Shown one piece after another: positions 43,100 to 54,450 of a DNA stretch of 64,000 nt. Made by a program: the position numbers and the translations under genes. This stretch comes from Nephrocerus scutellatus (taxonomy: Eukaryota > Arthropoda > Insecta > Diptera > Pipunculidae): NCBI GenBank assembly GCA_947095585.1, contig OX352762.1, positions 26,016,669-26,080,668 on the forward strand, in the 5' to 3' direction. Every line of letters begins with the position of its first letter. The stretch's first letter is position 1. The notes under the pieces are model-generated. The model ran no database searches and was not told the origin of the DNA. It worked only from the letters and a program-made list of their open reading frames with translations.

Positions 43100-45229
43100 G
43101 GTGCGTGTTTTTTAGGACAATTTGACGGCGACAACACAAAAAAGGGGTGTTTTTTGAAACCAAGCTAGCCATTCGAGTTTAATTTCACACGCTAGGAATT
43201 TTACAAGGATAGCGATTTTTTTTTATTTATAGACGTTGGTAACTGTGAATTGTTCTGTTCTTTTGTCATTTTACGGTAGTCTGTTTTCTGTTGTATGAAA
43301 ATGGAAGACCAAGGAAAAAGGTTATTATTTTGTTTTATTTTTATTTTAAAGTAAAATAACTAAATTTATAATCACATTTATATCACAGAACCAGAAAAAT
43401 TGGAACAAAGAAGAAACTGAAGCCCTTTTCGAGTTATATAGCGAGCGGAAGGCAGAATTCGTGCACCACCGGCGTAAGCTATACGCTTATGAAAATGTTT
43501 TGGAAGACATGATTTCGGCCGGGTTTGCTGTACGTAATAACATTGCATTACAGGATTCCAGCACAACCATCGCGCATCTGGAGGTTAAAATTCAGACGCT
43601 GCTAAGACCCTGCAAAGCCACGAGTCACAACGTGAAGCGGACAGGGCCAAATATGCACGAAATATAGGGTGTCCCAACAAGTGCGCCGGATTTCAATTTG
43701 CCGCCATTTTGTTAATACGAGAGTTGTACGGTGATTTTTGACATTTGTCACGTACAGACCAAGAGATTTAAGAATATGGAGAGTATTCAAACAAACGACG
43801 TTTAATTATTGTAAAAACACATTGCAAAAATGGTGAAAGTTTTGCGAAAACAGTTCGCCAATTACGTCAAACCCGGCGCTATTGTTGGGACACCCTTTAT
43901 TTGGCAGCAAACCGATTATTGCAAACCATAAGACCCTTTTCTAATACGGAATACAGAAAAAGCAAGATCCCGAACCTAATCCCTCCGGGTCTCCTCTAGA
44001 GTTATGTCTGCTCTCGCCCACATTTGAAGCAACACGACGGTCTGGATCATTTTCATCTTCAAGTGATGTGCCCATATCACCAAGATCATCTACTTCCGGA
44101 GTTTTAGCTTCAACCTCATTAGAAGTGGTCAGTACTTAGCAAAAGATGACGCGTGCATCTTATTTTAAAAAACGGTTGAAGCAAAAAGCTCTATTTAGAG
44201 AAGAGAAGGCAAAGCGCTCGGACCAGTGGATGAAGACACAGGAAGCAAAAGAAAAGGGACGCAAGTAGCGAATGGAGCTCATAAAAAAGCATTAGAAAAA
44301 TAGAAAAAAATAAAAAAAACATTTAAGCATTTAACATTTCATTGATTAAAAATCAGTTTTCAGATGATATTTCTTTCGGCTAGATAAGTGAATAAAGTTT
44401 GCCATCTGTTCACAGTTGCACTAGCTACAGAATCTTCTGAAATAATTTCGGTACCAATAACATCTTCAGAAAGTTCGACTGAGTACTCATCGTCCATTGT
44501 GATGCATGTGTTGTGCATAATACATGGACTTTAAACAATTTCTGTTACCGAACAGTTATTCAGTTAACTTCAGCAACTGTTTCAGAACGCCTGCAATCGT
44601 CAACCAGGCAACGTGTGAACAACGCGTAAATCGTGCCATAATGACCCATGTAAACGCAACGTCGCTTCTGACGTCTGTCATGTGCTAGTCTCGTTTCGCC
44701 TATTGCGAATAAACTAAAGTTAAAATCGGCATTTGCCATCGACATTCGCCAGCCGGATGTAGCACGATATGGTGAGTCCACCGAGCATTCTCAAATGGGA
44801 GTTGAAGTCATCATCACTTAATGCATCAATTACATCCATAATATTATAAATTGTTACATGCTTTTTGTCTCTTCTCTTCTCCTCGCCGAAAAAACTTTTA
44901 AAGAATTTAGGTTCCTCCACACTGGAGGAGGATGTTTTGCACATAAAACCTGAAATTTCAATTCCTTAAGATGTTTCACAAATGTATGCACTGTAATGTT
45001 ATGATTTCATACCTCTTTTTGTAAATTATCCATTGAATAGATTTTCCAAATTACTGTTTTCACAACTAAAGAAAAAAGAATTTGGTTGAATGGTGAATAC
45101 TTTGACAGTTGACAGCTGTTGTCATAGGAGCGAAATCACACGTACCAACTTGGAGGGATATAAAATTGGCTGGGTTTGGCTGGCAGGAAATCGTCTAAAT
45201 GAACGACTGGCTAGCTAAAAAAACACGCC
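43100..45229. mobile_element. Harbinger-type DNA transposon, two ORF remnants
   Basis: Termini GGTGCGTGTTTTTTAG (left) and inverted GGCGTGTTTTTTTAG (right), with TA next to each. The plus strand, about 43289-44270, encodes a Myb/MADF-like protein (NWNKEETEALFELYSERKAE), split by MITE-A and resuming through about 44150-44265. The minus strand, 44944-44390, holds transposase pieces: an N-terminal FFKSFFGEEKRRDKKH and a C-terminal CIMHNTCITMDDEYSVELSE. The catalytic core between them is deleted. Two divergent/convergent ORFs of this kind are characteristic of PIF/Harbinger. Non-autonomous as it stands. Confidence 0.8.
43666..43896. mobile_element. MITE-A copy 2, inside the Harbinger Myb-like ORF
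   Basis: 231 bp, AGGGTGTCCCAACAAGTGCG at the left and GTTGGGACACCCT at the right. It matches copy 1 at 6624-6830 near the ends and around ATGGAGA. The Harbinger frame reads up to the element (READRAKYARNI) and resumes beyond it. Confidence 0.8.
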
Positions 45230-46144
45230 TAATATTAGGTAAAATAAAAGGTGTTAAAGTTATTAGCGATAATTTCGACCAAAACCAAGTAAATAAATTT
45301 TTTAATGTTTAAATTTGAAGCATTCAAGGTTAATACACAAGTTTTCATTCATCTTGCTAAAATAAACTGTTAAATAACTAGATTTTTTTATTTGTTCGCA
45401 CCAATTCACTATATTTGAAGCGGAAGCTCTATGCCTGAAGCGGACAAATGAGGGAAATTAAAATTGGGTTGTTTTTAGAACACGACTGTTTAATATTTGT
45501 TTCTTGTTACTTATGATTTATGTATTTTCTTATTATATTTATATCTTCCAGCACATTTACGTTACCAATTCAAATTGATTAAAAAAAGTGTAAGCCAAGG
45601 AAGGTTGAAAAATCATCGGATTAAAGTTAGGCAGTGTTTTGTACTAAAAACCAATAAAGTAACGAAAAGAATATTTATGTAAGAGTTATGTGTCGGATTG
45701 AATTTAAAGGGACATCCAAAAAATCAATACATGGGTCGGTTTTTTGTCAAATCGAATTAAATTACTATTTTTAATTATATTTACTATTTTAGTATTTCGT
45801 CAATTTCGGTCGTATACTACCAGTGCTTATGGGCATTGCCACTAGAGTTGTTTTTTGGGAACAAATACAATTTGACCGCCAAAAATACTAAATTTTAATT
45901 AAATTTAGCAGCATAGAAAATAACTTAACACAACATATTCGGTTAAAAACCTTTACATTCCATAGCACAGGAGCAGGGACTCATAATAATGATTTAATAA
46001 CCCGTCTTAGAGAAATAATAGCTTTTACTTTGCGAAACAATTTGTTTTAATTCATAATTAGATAATTTAAAAATAGGCAATAGGTTCCAAACGCTCCGCC
46101 AGAAATATATCGCAAGCCAAATAAAAATTGAAGCATAAACACAT
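45230..46144. other. Unassigned AT-rich intergenic DNA
   Basis: No gene or repeat family recognised between the Harbinger element and the solo LTR. Confidence 0.45.
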
Positions 46145-46807
46145 TGTTACGAAAAGTAACTAGTAGATAATGGAAAACGAATCCCAAGATAAATCGCAAT
46201 GTACATACTCGTCCAAAAATAAGCACTTACATTATAATTAAGAATAGCATACTTTAAGGCTGTAAGACTCATTGGATTATTTGAAATTTGAAATGTAACC
46301 GCCAGCAAGTTTGGATCATTATGTACTGTAATGTAGTCAAACCGGTTTGTGCGGTTTGCCCGGTTTGTGTGTTTAGGAACATGATTGAACATGTAGTTTA
46401 TTTTAAGAGGATGACTCATTACATATAGGTATCGTTAGTTGTAAATAAGGAAATAAGGCTACAATTTTATGGTCTTTTCTCGACATTGCTGTCTATAAGA
46501 GTGGAAGTTTCTGGAAACTGAGTATAAAAGGGTGACGTTCGCTGCAGATAAGTTATTAATTATTTGGAATTCAATTAGTCAAGTTGTAAAAGATCTTGCA
46601 AAGTAATACTGATACCACCTAAGAGAACTGTAGTGAAATAGAAGTATTGTTGCAATAAGTGTTTTTGTGTACATTTAAAGTTATCACCAATATAAATAGT
46701 TAATTTTACATTTTGTGTATTAAAGTTGTTATTTATTTATTAATAAACTTGTGTTGTGTTTTATTTGTAAAATCCTTTGCGAACTCGGAAGCCTAAATTT
46801 CGTAACA
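46145..46807 (+). mobile_element. Solo LTR of the gypsy-like family, 663 bp
   Basis: Begins TGTTACGAAA and ends TTTCGTAACA, a perfect 10-bp terminal inverted repeat with TG...CA ends. Flanks ACAT and ATAT differ by one base and may be a 4-bp target duplication. Contains GAGTATAAAAGGGTG near 46518 (TATA-like) and an AATAAACTTGTG region near 46741. No internal region, so it is the product of LTR-LTR recombination. Confidence 0.85.
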
Positions 46808-46969
46808 ATATATACGATATATCGTATATTATTTACTTGACATTTGACAGTACTCGAAGTCCAAGTCCGGCGCATTGGTTGTATTCCGATAAATGTGTCA
46901 AAAATTGTTTTTTTTTAAACTGAAGCACAAAGCGTTCGGTGATTTAACAATTAATATAATTTTTTTCAT

Positions 46970-47361
46970 TTTTAGTATGTCGCAGGTGGGTTTTTAGCTC
47001 TCAAGTTGTTCGTTTCCCATTTAAAAAATTAATCTACCATGGAGCGAAAACATATCTGTATGCCTTGATGACAGCTCTGATCAGAGAAAAATTTTCGGAT
47101 TTTTCGGATATCTCAGATCTCAGATTTCTGCCACATAAAAAAAAAAGGCCATTGGTAATTTAGCTGTAGTAGTATAAACCAGCATGTAGCAAAGACATTA
47201 TCCTCTTATAAACGAAAGCGGTATTTAATTGCCGAGGAACAACAACAATTGCACTGTCGAATTCCTTCTTTGGAATTGTGAAAACCTGCTGTTTGTTGTG
47301 GCTGGTTTTGACATTCGAATTCCGAACTCGTTCGGCATATAAAATGCAGCTGAAATGACAA
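46970..47361. mobile_element. MITE-C fragment and MITE-D copy upstream of Ste24
   Basis: 46990-47060 carries CTCAAGTTGTTCGTTTCCC (MITE-C). 47211-47361 is a MITE-D copy: TATTTAATTGCCGAGGAAC ... ACATTCGAATTCCG ... ATAAAATGCAGCT arms. They end about 300 bp before the Ste24 start codon. Confidence 0.6.
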
Positions 47362-47667
47362 ACCATGTAGATTTGTATATTAATCTTCGCGTTAGGAATC
47401 AATGAAATTAGAACGAACGCATTCATAACATTTAAAATACAAACTGTCAGCCACGTGGCTTTGATAGGCCAGAAAACAGATTTTAATTTTTCATCTCATA
47501 CCGCAAAAAATCGGCGTCTTCGCGACGTAGTTCTTGTAATCTGAATATCTGATAACTGATACTTCCATTCTTTAAAATACTATTCAGATCCTGCTCTGGT
47601 AGACGGGAAAAACTTTTATATTTACATATTTATTATTTTATTTGTGGAAAAAGTATAACGTAAAACG

Positions 47668-49145
47668 ATGGATCAGCTTGAGTCGGCTGATAAAGTCTTG
47701 TACAGCATATTGGGGCTGATCTTAGTGGAAAATATGCTGGAAATCATCATCTCCCTAAGACAGGAAAGTTAATGGTGTTTTGTGTTATCATTTTTTTAGA
47801 GTCATACATTTTATTATATAATTATATTTTGGCAGAAGTTAGTTTTAGGTATTAATGTTGTATTTTACTTCCTTAGGTTAAGGTTTACAAGAACACCCAC
47901 AGTGTCCCGAAAGAACTGGAGGATGTCATGACTGAGGAAGCATTCCATAAAGCCCGTTTGTATGGATTGGATAAAGAACAATTTGCTATTTTTAGAGCTG
48001 TCCTTATGGACATGCTGCTTCTCACAGCGGAGCTCTACTTTGGTTTTATCGCATTCTGTTGGCACAAGTCCGAGACGTTGGTGGAGCGCTTAAATTTAGA
48101 TCCAAAAAGCGAGATCACGGTCAGCTGCATGTTTGTCGTGTTCGTTAGTGTAATCAGTTTATTTAAAGACATCCCATTTAAAGTATACAAAACGTTCGTG
48201 TTGGAGGAGAAACACGGATTCAATAAGCAGACTTCCAAATTTTTTGCTGTCGATCAACTTAAGGGTTTCGTTGTGAGCCAACTTATTGTCACACCGATAA
48301 CAGCTGCTATTGTATTCATTGTACAACGAGGCGGAGATCATTTCTTTATATGGCTTTGGCTCTTCACCGGAGGAGTTTCATTACTTCTGTTGACAATTTA
48401 TCCCATTTTCATTGCTCCACTATTTGACAAGTACACACCACTCGAAGAGGGCCCGCTGCGCGAATCCATTGAAAAATTGGCTGCCACACTTAAGTTCCCA
48501 TTAACAAAGCTTTATGTTGTGGAGGGCTCGAAACGTTCCGCCCATAGTAATGCATACTTTTATGGCCTTTGGAAGTCAAAGAGAATCGTTCTATTCGATA
48601 CACTTCTTTTAAACAAGGGAAAGAAAGACGATTCTGAATTGAAGGAAGAGGAAAAAGGCAAAGGATGTACTGACGATGAAGTAATCGCTGTGCTCGGCCA
48701 TGAATTAGGTCACTGGAAACTCGGTCATGTCACAAAGAACATTATTATTATGCAGGTACATTTGTTTTTGATGTTTGCCGCATTTAACTATCTGTTCCGC
48801 TATGAACCTTTCTACGAGGCTGTTGGTTTCCAAGCTGGTACCAAGCCAATTCTTGTTGGACTCCTGGTAGTGCTTACTTATGTTTTGGCGCCATACAATG
48901 CAATAATAAATTTTGGAATGACAATTCTATCGCGTCGCTTTGAATATCAAGCAGATGATTTTGCTAAGAAAATGGGTTTCTCCGAAGGACTAGGACGGGC
49001 GCTCATTAAACTGAATTTGGACAATTTGGGTTTTCCAGTTTATGATTGGCTCTATTCATCCTGGAACCATTCACACCCAACACTTTTGCAGCGTCTCGAT
49101 AGACTTGACAAAGTCTCTGATAAGGGTGATAAAAAATTGAACTAA
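47668..49145 (+). CDS. Ste24: CAAX prenyl protease 1 (Ste24/ZMPSTE24 family), complete, 2 exons
   Basis: Exon 1, 47668-47763, and exon 2, 47877-49145, give 454 residues (human ZMPSTE24 475). This multi-pass ER/nuclear-envelope zinc metalloprotease removes the AAX tripeptide from farnesylated CAAX proteins. Visible: N-terminal helix (SILGLILVENMLEIIISL), FVLEEKHGFNKQT, LFDKYTPL, VVEGSKRSAHSNAYFYG, the zinc site HELGH at about 307-311, third ligand Glu about 388 in SRRFEYQADDFA, and DNLGFPVYDWLYSSWNHSHP. The C-terminus KKLN fits a dilysine ER-retrieval signal. Exon joining requires CAG|GAAAGT as donor (GA in place of GT) with TTCCTTAG acceptor; no in-frame GT alternative is seen. AATAAA signals at about 49324 and 49375. 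Drosophila has several Ste24 paralogues; which one is not resolved. Confidence 0.92.
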
Positions 49146-49589
49146 GCTGGTCGTATAAGCGAATGGGCACGTGCGCTTACAAGCAAGAACGCCGATTTTA
49201 ATAGAAATCACACACGTGGTTTTTAGCATTTGTTTTTTTTAATTAGATTTTCATATTGTACTATGAAGATTTTCTTTTTAAAAAAATATATATATACTTT
49301 TTTTAATTTATTAAGAAACAAAAATAAATATTTGAATTTTTATAAGGTACATACAATTTGTAATTGGCAAGAAAATAAATAGAGATGATGAAAATTATGT
49401 AGGATGATGAGTACATGACATTTAACCAAATCAAAGTAATGCCATTAATATAGTTTTGGATTAGATTGTTAGATTTTTCGCTCGAATACGGCTAACAGTT
49501 CAGAGTGCTTTTGGCTAAGCAACCATGTTATGGATTAATATATAGAACCGATTTGACCAATGTCTTGTATACCAGAAATTTTTAAGTTA
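49146..49589 (+). other. Ste24 3' flank
   Basis: AT-rich 3' UTR-like sequence; nothing else recognised. Confidence 0.5.
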
Positions 49590-49930
49590 ATTTATGTTCC
49601 TGAACTTAAAAAGTCTTGACAGGATGTTTAGTTGGCTTAAAGCAACCGTACAGTTGATCTGAGATAGTAAAAGGATAGTACTACATCGATTTGGTGTTCT
49701 ACTAAGTTAAGGTACCAATGTTGGATTTTCTGCGTGCTGACGTTGACGCCATAAATTTTGTTTTGCTCGATTTGGATGAAAGCTTTACAGCTCTTTGGTA
49801 TCTATCAATAATGTCAATCACTTCTACCTATGGGATGGAGGATTTTTCCTCTTGCCCTTATATCAGTGTCGGATCACTTTCTTCGACGCCAGGTTGAAGA
49901 GAACGCAGGCCAGTCAGTAGTCTTTTCGGA
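49590..49930 (-). mobile_element. RTE-like LINE fragment
   Basis: Diverged copy of part of the LINE at 52.2-54.4 kb: TTGGCTTAAAGCAACCGT, GGACCAATGTT-like, GATTTGGATGAAAGCTT, CGGATCACTTTCTT and GAACGCAGGCCAGTCAGT occur in the same order. No open frame. Confidence 0.7.
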
Positions 49931-50289
49931 ACTAGTTATATATTTATTTATTTATATAGTCTAAGACTTAAAAAACTAAGATATACAACGAATTACATGA
50001 GAAATAAATCATTTATCAGTTTTTTAAACGCTAATTTTGAAAAAATCAATCAGATTGCAAATGGAGTTGAAAGCAACAGAACACAATCGGGAGGGAAGTT
50101 CCTGTTGCAATGAGTAATGCAAAAAAAGATCGCTAGCGCGCAAAGTTTTTCAGGAGCATACAAATAAAACAAGGATAAGATATCATGGCAATCAATGTAA
50201 ATACATCTCTTACAAAATTAATAGGCAAATTTCTTCTCTAAGTGGTTGATCAATAAACAGCCTTATATGAAGGATATCAATCACTCCAG

Positions 50290-50760
50290 TTCACATGCCT
50301 CAATGCAAATCTTGTAAGAGATTATTGAATTCGCTCCAGTCGACTGTTATAATAATTAACATTCCAAATGGCGCAACCATGTTCCAAAATGGAGCGTACA
50401 GTTGCAACATGTATACTTATTAAAGTATAAGAATCTTTAAACTCTACAGCGTGTCTCTTTATAAAGCCAAAGAAAACCCTTGCTTTTACACAAATATATT
50501 CAATGTATTTACTGTTTTTTAAGCCACAGTCTATCAATATACCTAAGTGACAAATTTGGCTCACTTAAGGAATGGAAATTGTGCCAAGAATATGTTTAGT
50601 TGAATACTTGAACAGGCCTCTAAAAAGATATTGATTTGCATTTTATAGGATTAATATGCAAGAGTTTTGTATTGCGCAATCAATCACTAAATGAATCAAG
50701 ATCTTGTAAGCAAGCTAGGAATTTTGAAAAAATATTTACATCATCAGCAAAAAAGAAATT
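50290..50760 (-). mobile_element. LINE reverse transcriptase fragment, second Jockey/CR1-like family
   Basis: Minus-strand pieces: DDVNIFSKIPSLLTRS near 50750, HINPIKCKSISF near 50640, and an 80-residue thumb segment at 50564-50322 (SILEHGCAIWNVNYYNSRLE). It differs from the 19.6-kb Jockey family. It abuts a fragment of that family almost at the YADD motif. Confidence 0.65.
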
Positions 50761-51285
50761 TTTGGATGTCCTTACGCGCGAACTTATATGAAAAGCTAAG
50801 AGTGCTGTTGTCAGCGAAAGAATGAATTAGATTAGAAGTAGCAGATAGGAGATCATGAATAAAAATGAGAACGAGCGTCGGATATAAAACAGAGCCTTGG
50901 GGAACACCGGAGTTTTTGCGGTGAACACTAGATTTGAGATAAGCCATGAGGTCACCTGTAGAACGTTGCCTACGAAAGGATTTCACGTGATTCAATGTGT
51001 TGTATAAGCTTACGATTGATCAGCGTTTCCATGACCTTAGAAAATATGGATGTTAACGCAATTGGTCGGTACGAAGAAAGAGATGACGGTTCGCCTTTTT
51101 TAGGAACAGGCTTGATGATTCGATTCCTTGGGACGACTCCAGAAGAATAAGAGAAATGGAAAAGCCTGCGCAGTGGCAATACCAACGTTAATACTCTAGC
51201 CACTTGACGACTACGAAAGTGAATCTGTCCCATAGACGATTTGACTCTTGCAAGTACCGGAGGCGACAACGCGCTATCTGGTAGC
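50760..51285 (-). mobile_element. Jockey LINE fragment (family of 19.6 kb)
   Basis: Minus-strand frames VPKKGEPSSLSSYRPIALTS, RRQRSTGDLMAYL, GVPQGSVLYPTLVLIF and HSFADNSTLSFSYKF match the intact ORF2, with an internal deletion of the RT palm. Confidence 0.8.
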
Positions 51286-51289
51286 GTGG

Positions 51290-52215
51290 ACCATTGACTT
51301 GTTCCTTACCTCTCGTCCTGATAAATACTCCGTCATTGTATTATCGCCTCTAGGCTCGTCAGAACATTGTGGTAGTATCAGCTAATTTCTCGTTAATAAA
51401 CCACGCAGTTAGAGAAAAAACTCTAAAAAAACAGTATGGCAATACAAGAAAGCCAACTGGGACGGCCTAAACAACTTCTTTGGGAGAATTAATTTGTCGC
51501 TCTTGTTTCGTGATAGCAACGTGGTCTGTAAAACCAATGGAGAATGGATGGTATGACTTGATCTGTAAAGAGGCTACTAGTATTAGAGAGGTATGCTTTC
51601 GGTTTTACAAAGCTAACCCTACTGAGGAAAACCGAACAAATTTTAAACGAGCAAGAAATGATTGCCATGCTAATCTTCGGCGAGTCAAATTCGCCTACAA
51701 CCAAAAATTGAGGCAAAAAATACTGCATCAATTTGGTGAAATCAAAATTGTTTCACTCCATATTTCCAAGGCATTTGACAGTGTTTTGCATCAAGCTTTT
51801 TGTCCAAAATGCGTGCTTATGGAGTCGATGATAAGCTGCTTTATTGGATTAGAAGCTATCTTTTGGACCACTCAATTCAAGTTGTATTGGATGGTTTCAA
51901 GTCTAAAGTACATTACTTAAAAGCTGGCGCTCCCCAGGGTTCTGTTTTGTCCCCGACACTCTTTCTCATTGTTATTAACGATATCTTGTTTATTACTTCT
52001 AATTCTATTCATTCTTTCGCTTACGACAGCACACTCAGCTTCTCATATAAGTTTGACGAACATACATCCTCCTCTCACAATTCTCGGTATGTGCGTTAAC
52101 GACAAGCTTCGTTGGAATGACAACATATTAACCGTCGCCAAAAATGCTGCGAAATGTTTAGGTTTTCTAACCCGGTGCAGAAATTTTTTACTCCCTCTGA
52201 TCTGGCTGCTATTTC
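51290..52215 (+). mobile_element. Jockey LINE fragment, opposite orientation
   Basis: Plus strand: LTCSLPLVL-type start at the same point as 19.77 kb of the intact copy, NGWYDLICKEATSIREVCFR, LHISKAFDSVLHQAF, YLKAGAPQGSVLSPTLFL, MCVNDKLRWNDNILT, AAKCLGFLTRC. At least two internal deletions. It stands head-to-head with the preceding fragment. Confidence 0.8.
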
Positions 52216-52224
52216 ATCATTATC

Positions 52225-54450
52225 ATATTCGGGTCTACAACCGGGGTCCGGTTCTGGCCTGCCGCAAGAAGTCTCTCCACCGGTCCCGATTTTGAACCGA
52301 TATCATCCAGCTTTGCATCCCTAAACTCGGGGCGTCCTGGTCTACGCCATTCTTCCAGCGTAGGCTTGGCCGGCCTCGCTGTCGTGTTCCATAAATCCTA
52401 TCGCAAAGGACTTTCCGAGCAGGATCCTTTTCGCTCATGCGAGCTAGGTGTCCTGCTCTCCGGTGCCTACCAAACTTAATTCTCTTCACGATGTCGACAT
52501 CGCGGAAATGCTCGTAGATCTGACCATTATAGAGTCTCCGGATCTCCTCTCATACGGGGCCAACAATTCTCCGTAAGACTTTTCTCTTGAACGCGGCTAA
52601 GAGGACAAAATGCTTTTTTCTAAGCACCCAAGTCTCGGATACATATGTAAGTACTGTCTTAGATACCAGCAGCTTGGAAGCTATGGTTAAGTTCCTGGAT
52701 TTGAAGAATATTGCCAGCCTATAGTAAGCTTTGTTGGCTTTAAGCAACCGTGCGCGTATTCTGTTATCGGCTGCTACAGTTGACCCGAGATAGTTGAAGG
52801 ATTGCACTACTTCAAATGCGCACTCCACTAATTGCGGGACCAATGTTCGATCTTCTAGTCGCAGACGTGGCGGTCATGTACTTTGTTTTGCTCTCATTTA
52901 TGTGCAGCCTCAGAATTCGTGCCGCCTGCTCGATCTGGATGAAAGCTTCCTGTATAACTCTTGGGTTTTTACCAACGATGTCAATATCGTCTGCGTAAGC
53001 CAGTACCTGAATAGACTTATAAAGGATTGTTTCTCTCGCCGTTACGTCAGAGTCTCGGATCACTTTCTCTAATGTCAGGTTAAAGAGGACGCAGGCCAGT
53101 CAATCCCCTTGTCGGAGCCCGTTATAGATGTTGAATGGGCTTGATAGTGATCCGGATATTTTTACTTGGCTTATAACATTGGTCGTGGTCAACCTACATA
53201 GTCGTGTCAGTTTATTTGGGATGCCGAATTGTCTCATGGCTTTATAAAGTTCTACTCTGGCTATGCTATCATAGGTGGATTTAAAGTCTATAAAGAGATG
53301 CTGTAGTGAGTCTAGAAATTTTTCCATCACCTGCCTAAGGGTGTAAATCTGGTCAGTTGTTGATTTGCCTGGGATGAAGCCACCATAGCAGTACCAATGA
53401 TGACCTTAGCGTATAGGGCTAACCTGTCTTGAAGGATAGAGGAGAAAATCTTATACGCGGTACTCAAGAACGTTATACCATATCGCTCTAAGATCTCTTT
53501 TAGATAGGCGATCATATTACCCACTTCGGCCTTGCAGTATGTGCAACGCGGTGTATATTGCGTCATATCGCGGACTCTTTGGTAGAACTTCCGTGCCTGG
53601 TCCCTGCTCTCTGTACCTACTGTTCTAATTCATGGACGAGATTCTTCTCGCAGGCTACTTTCTTTCGTCGGTGAACTGTTTTTTCATGTCCGCGTTTTAT
53701 GAGATTGTTGGATTGATCGGTACGCAACATTATTACGTTCAGTCGCTAGCTTTTATTCGTCATCGAACCAGTCGTTGTGGCGGCGCGGCGGTTTATCAAC
53801 ACGTGGTCTATCTGGTTGCGAGTGGCTCCATCAGGACATACCCAGGTCGCTTTGAGGATATATTTACGCGGAAACCTTGTACACGCAACTCGCAAAATTG
53901 TTTCTTGCTGCCATATCTATGACTTGTTGTCCATTGTCATTAATGTTCTCGTGTAAGCTATGTGTGCCAATGTACTATCTATTTTAGCATTCATATCCCC
54001 CAGAATTTTTACATCATACTGAGCGCAGGCATGGAGTTCCCGTTCGACTTATTCAAAGAATTCTTCTTTTTCATCATCTGGGGAATTCTCTGTAGGTGCA
54101 TGTACGTTTATAAGGCTTATGTTTTTAAATCTGCCCCGCACGCGAAGGGTGCATAGCCGTTCATTTATTGCTTTAAAGCCGATAACGGTGGGTTTCATTC
54201 TTTTGCTGGCTAAAAAATCCACCCCGAGCACATGATGTCTTGCATGACAGCTTTAATAAATGTCATATTATGATTTTTATAAGAAACCACCGCATCTCCC
54301 GGATTGCTGTTATGTCAGCCTTATATTGAGACATGGTATCGGCCAGCTGCTGTGCAGTGTGCAGGTCGAGCTCTATACAGTGAGCGAGCGTACGTTCCAC
54401 GAGAAAATTCTTAAATCGTTTAGCCGTTTTTGTTGCCGGGGTCTTCGTCG
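52225..54450 (-). mobile_element. RTE-like LINE, long degenerate copy
   Basis: Minus strand, 5' to 3': endonuclease remnants (GVDFLASKRMKPTVIGF, FKNISLINVHAPTENSPDDE), RT pieces (LFIDFKSTYDSIARVELYKA, FNIYNGLRQGD, VLAYADDIDIVGKNPRVIQE with intact YADD), thumb (FNYLGSTVAADNRI, YVSETWVL), and C-terminus RRAGHLARMSEKDPARKVL then RDRWRDFLRQARTGP. Frameshifts throughout. The 3' end has an ATGATAATGATGA tail, in keeping with short-repeat tails of RTE elements rather than poly(A). Confidence 0.8.

Noticed and set aside
47928..49145. Ste24 as a single-exon protein starting at the exon 2 methionine
   Set aside because: That start removes the first membrane helix, which is encoded by conserved exon 1 sequence upstream; the two-exon model with an odd donor explains the data better.
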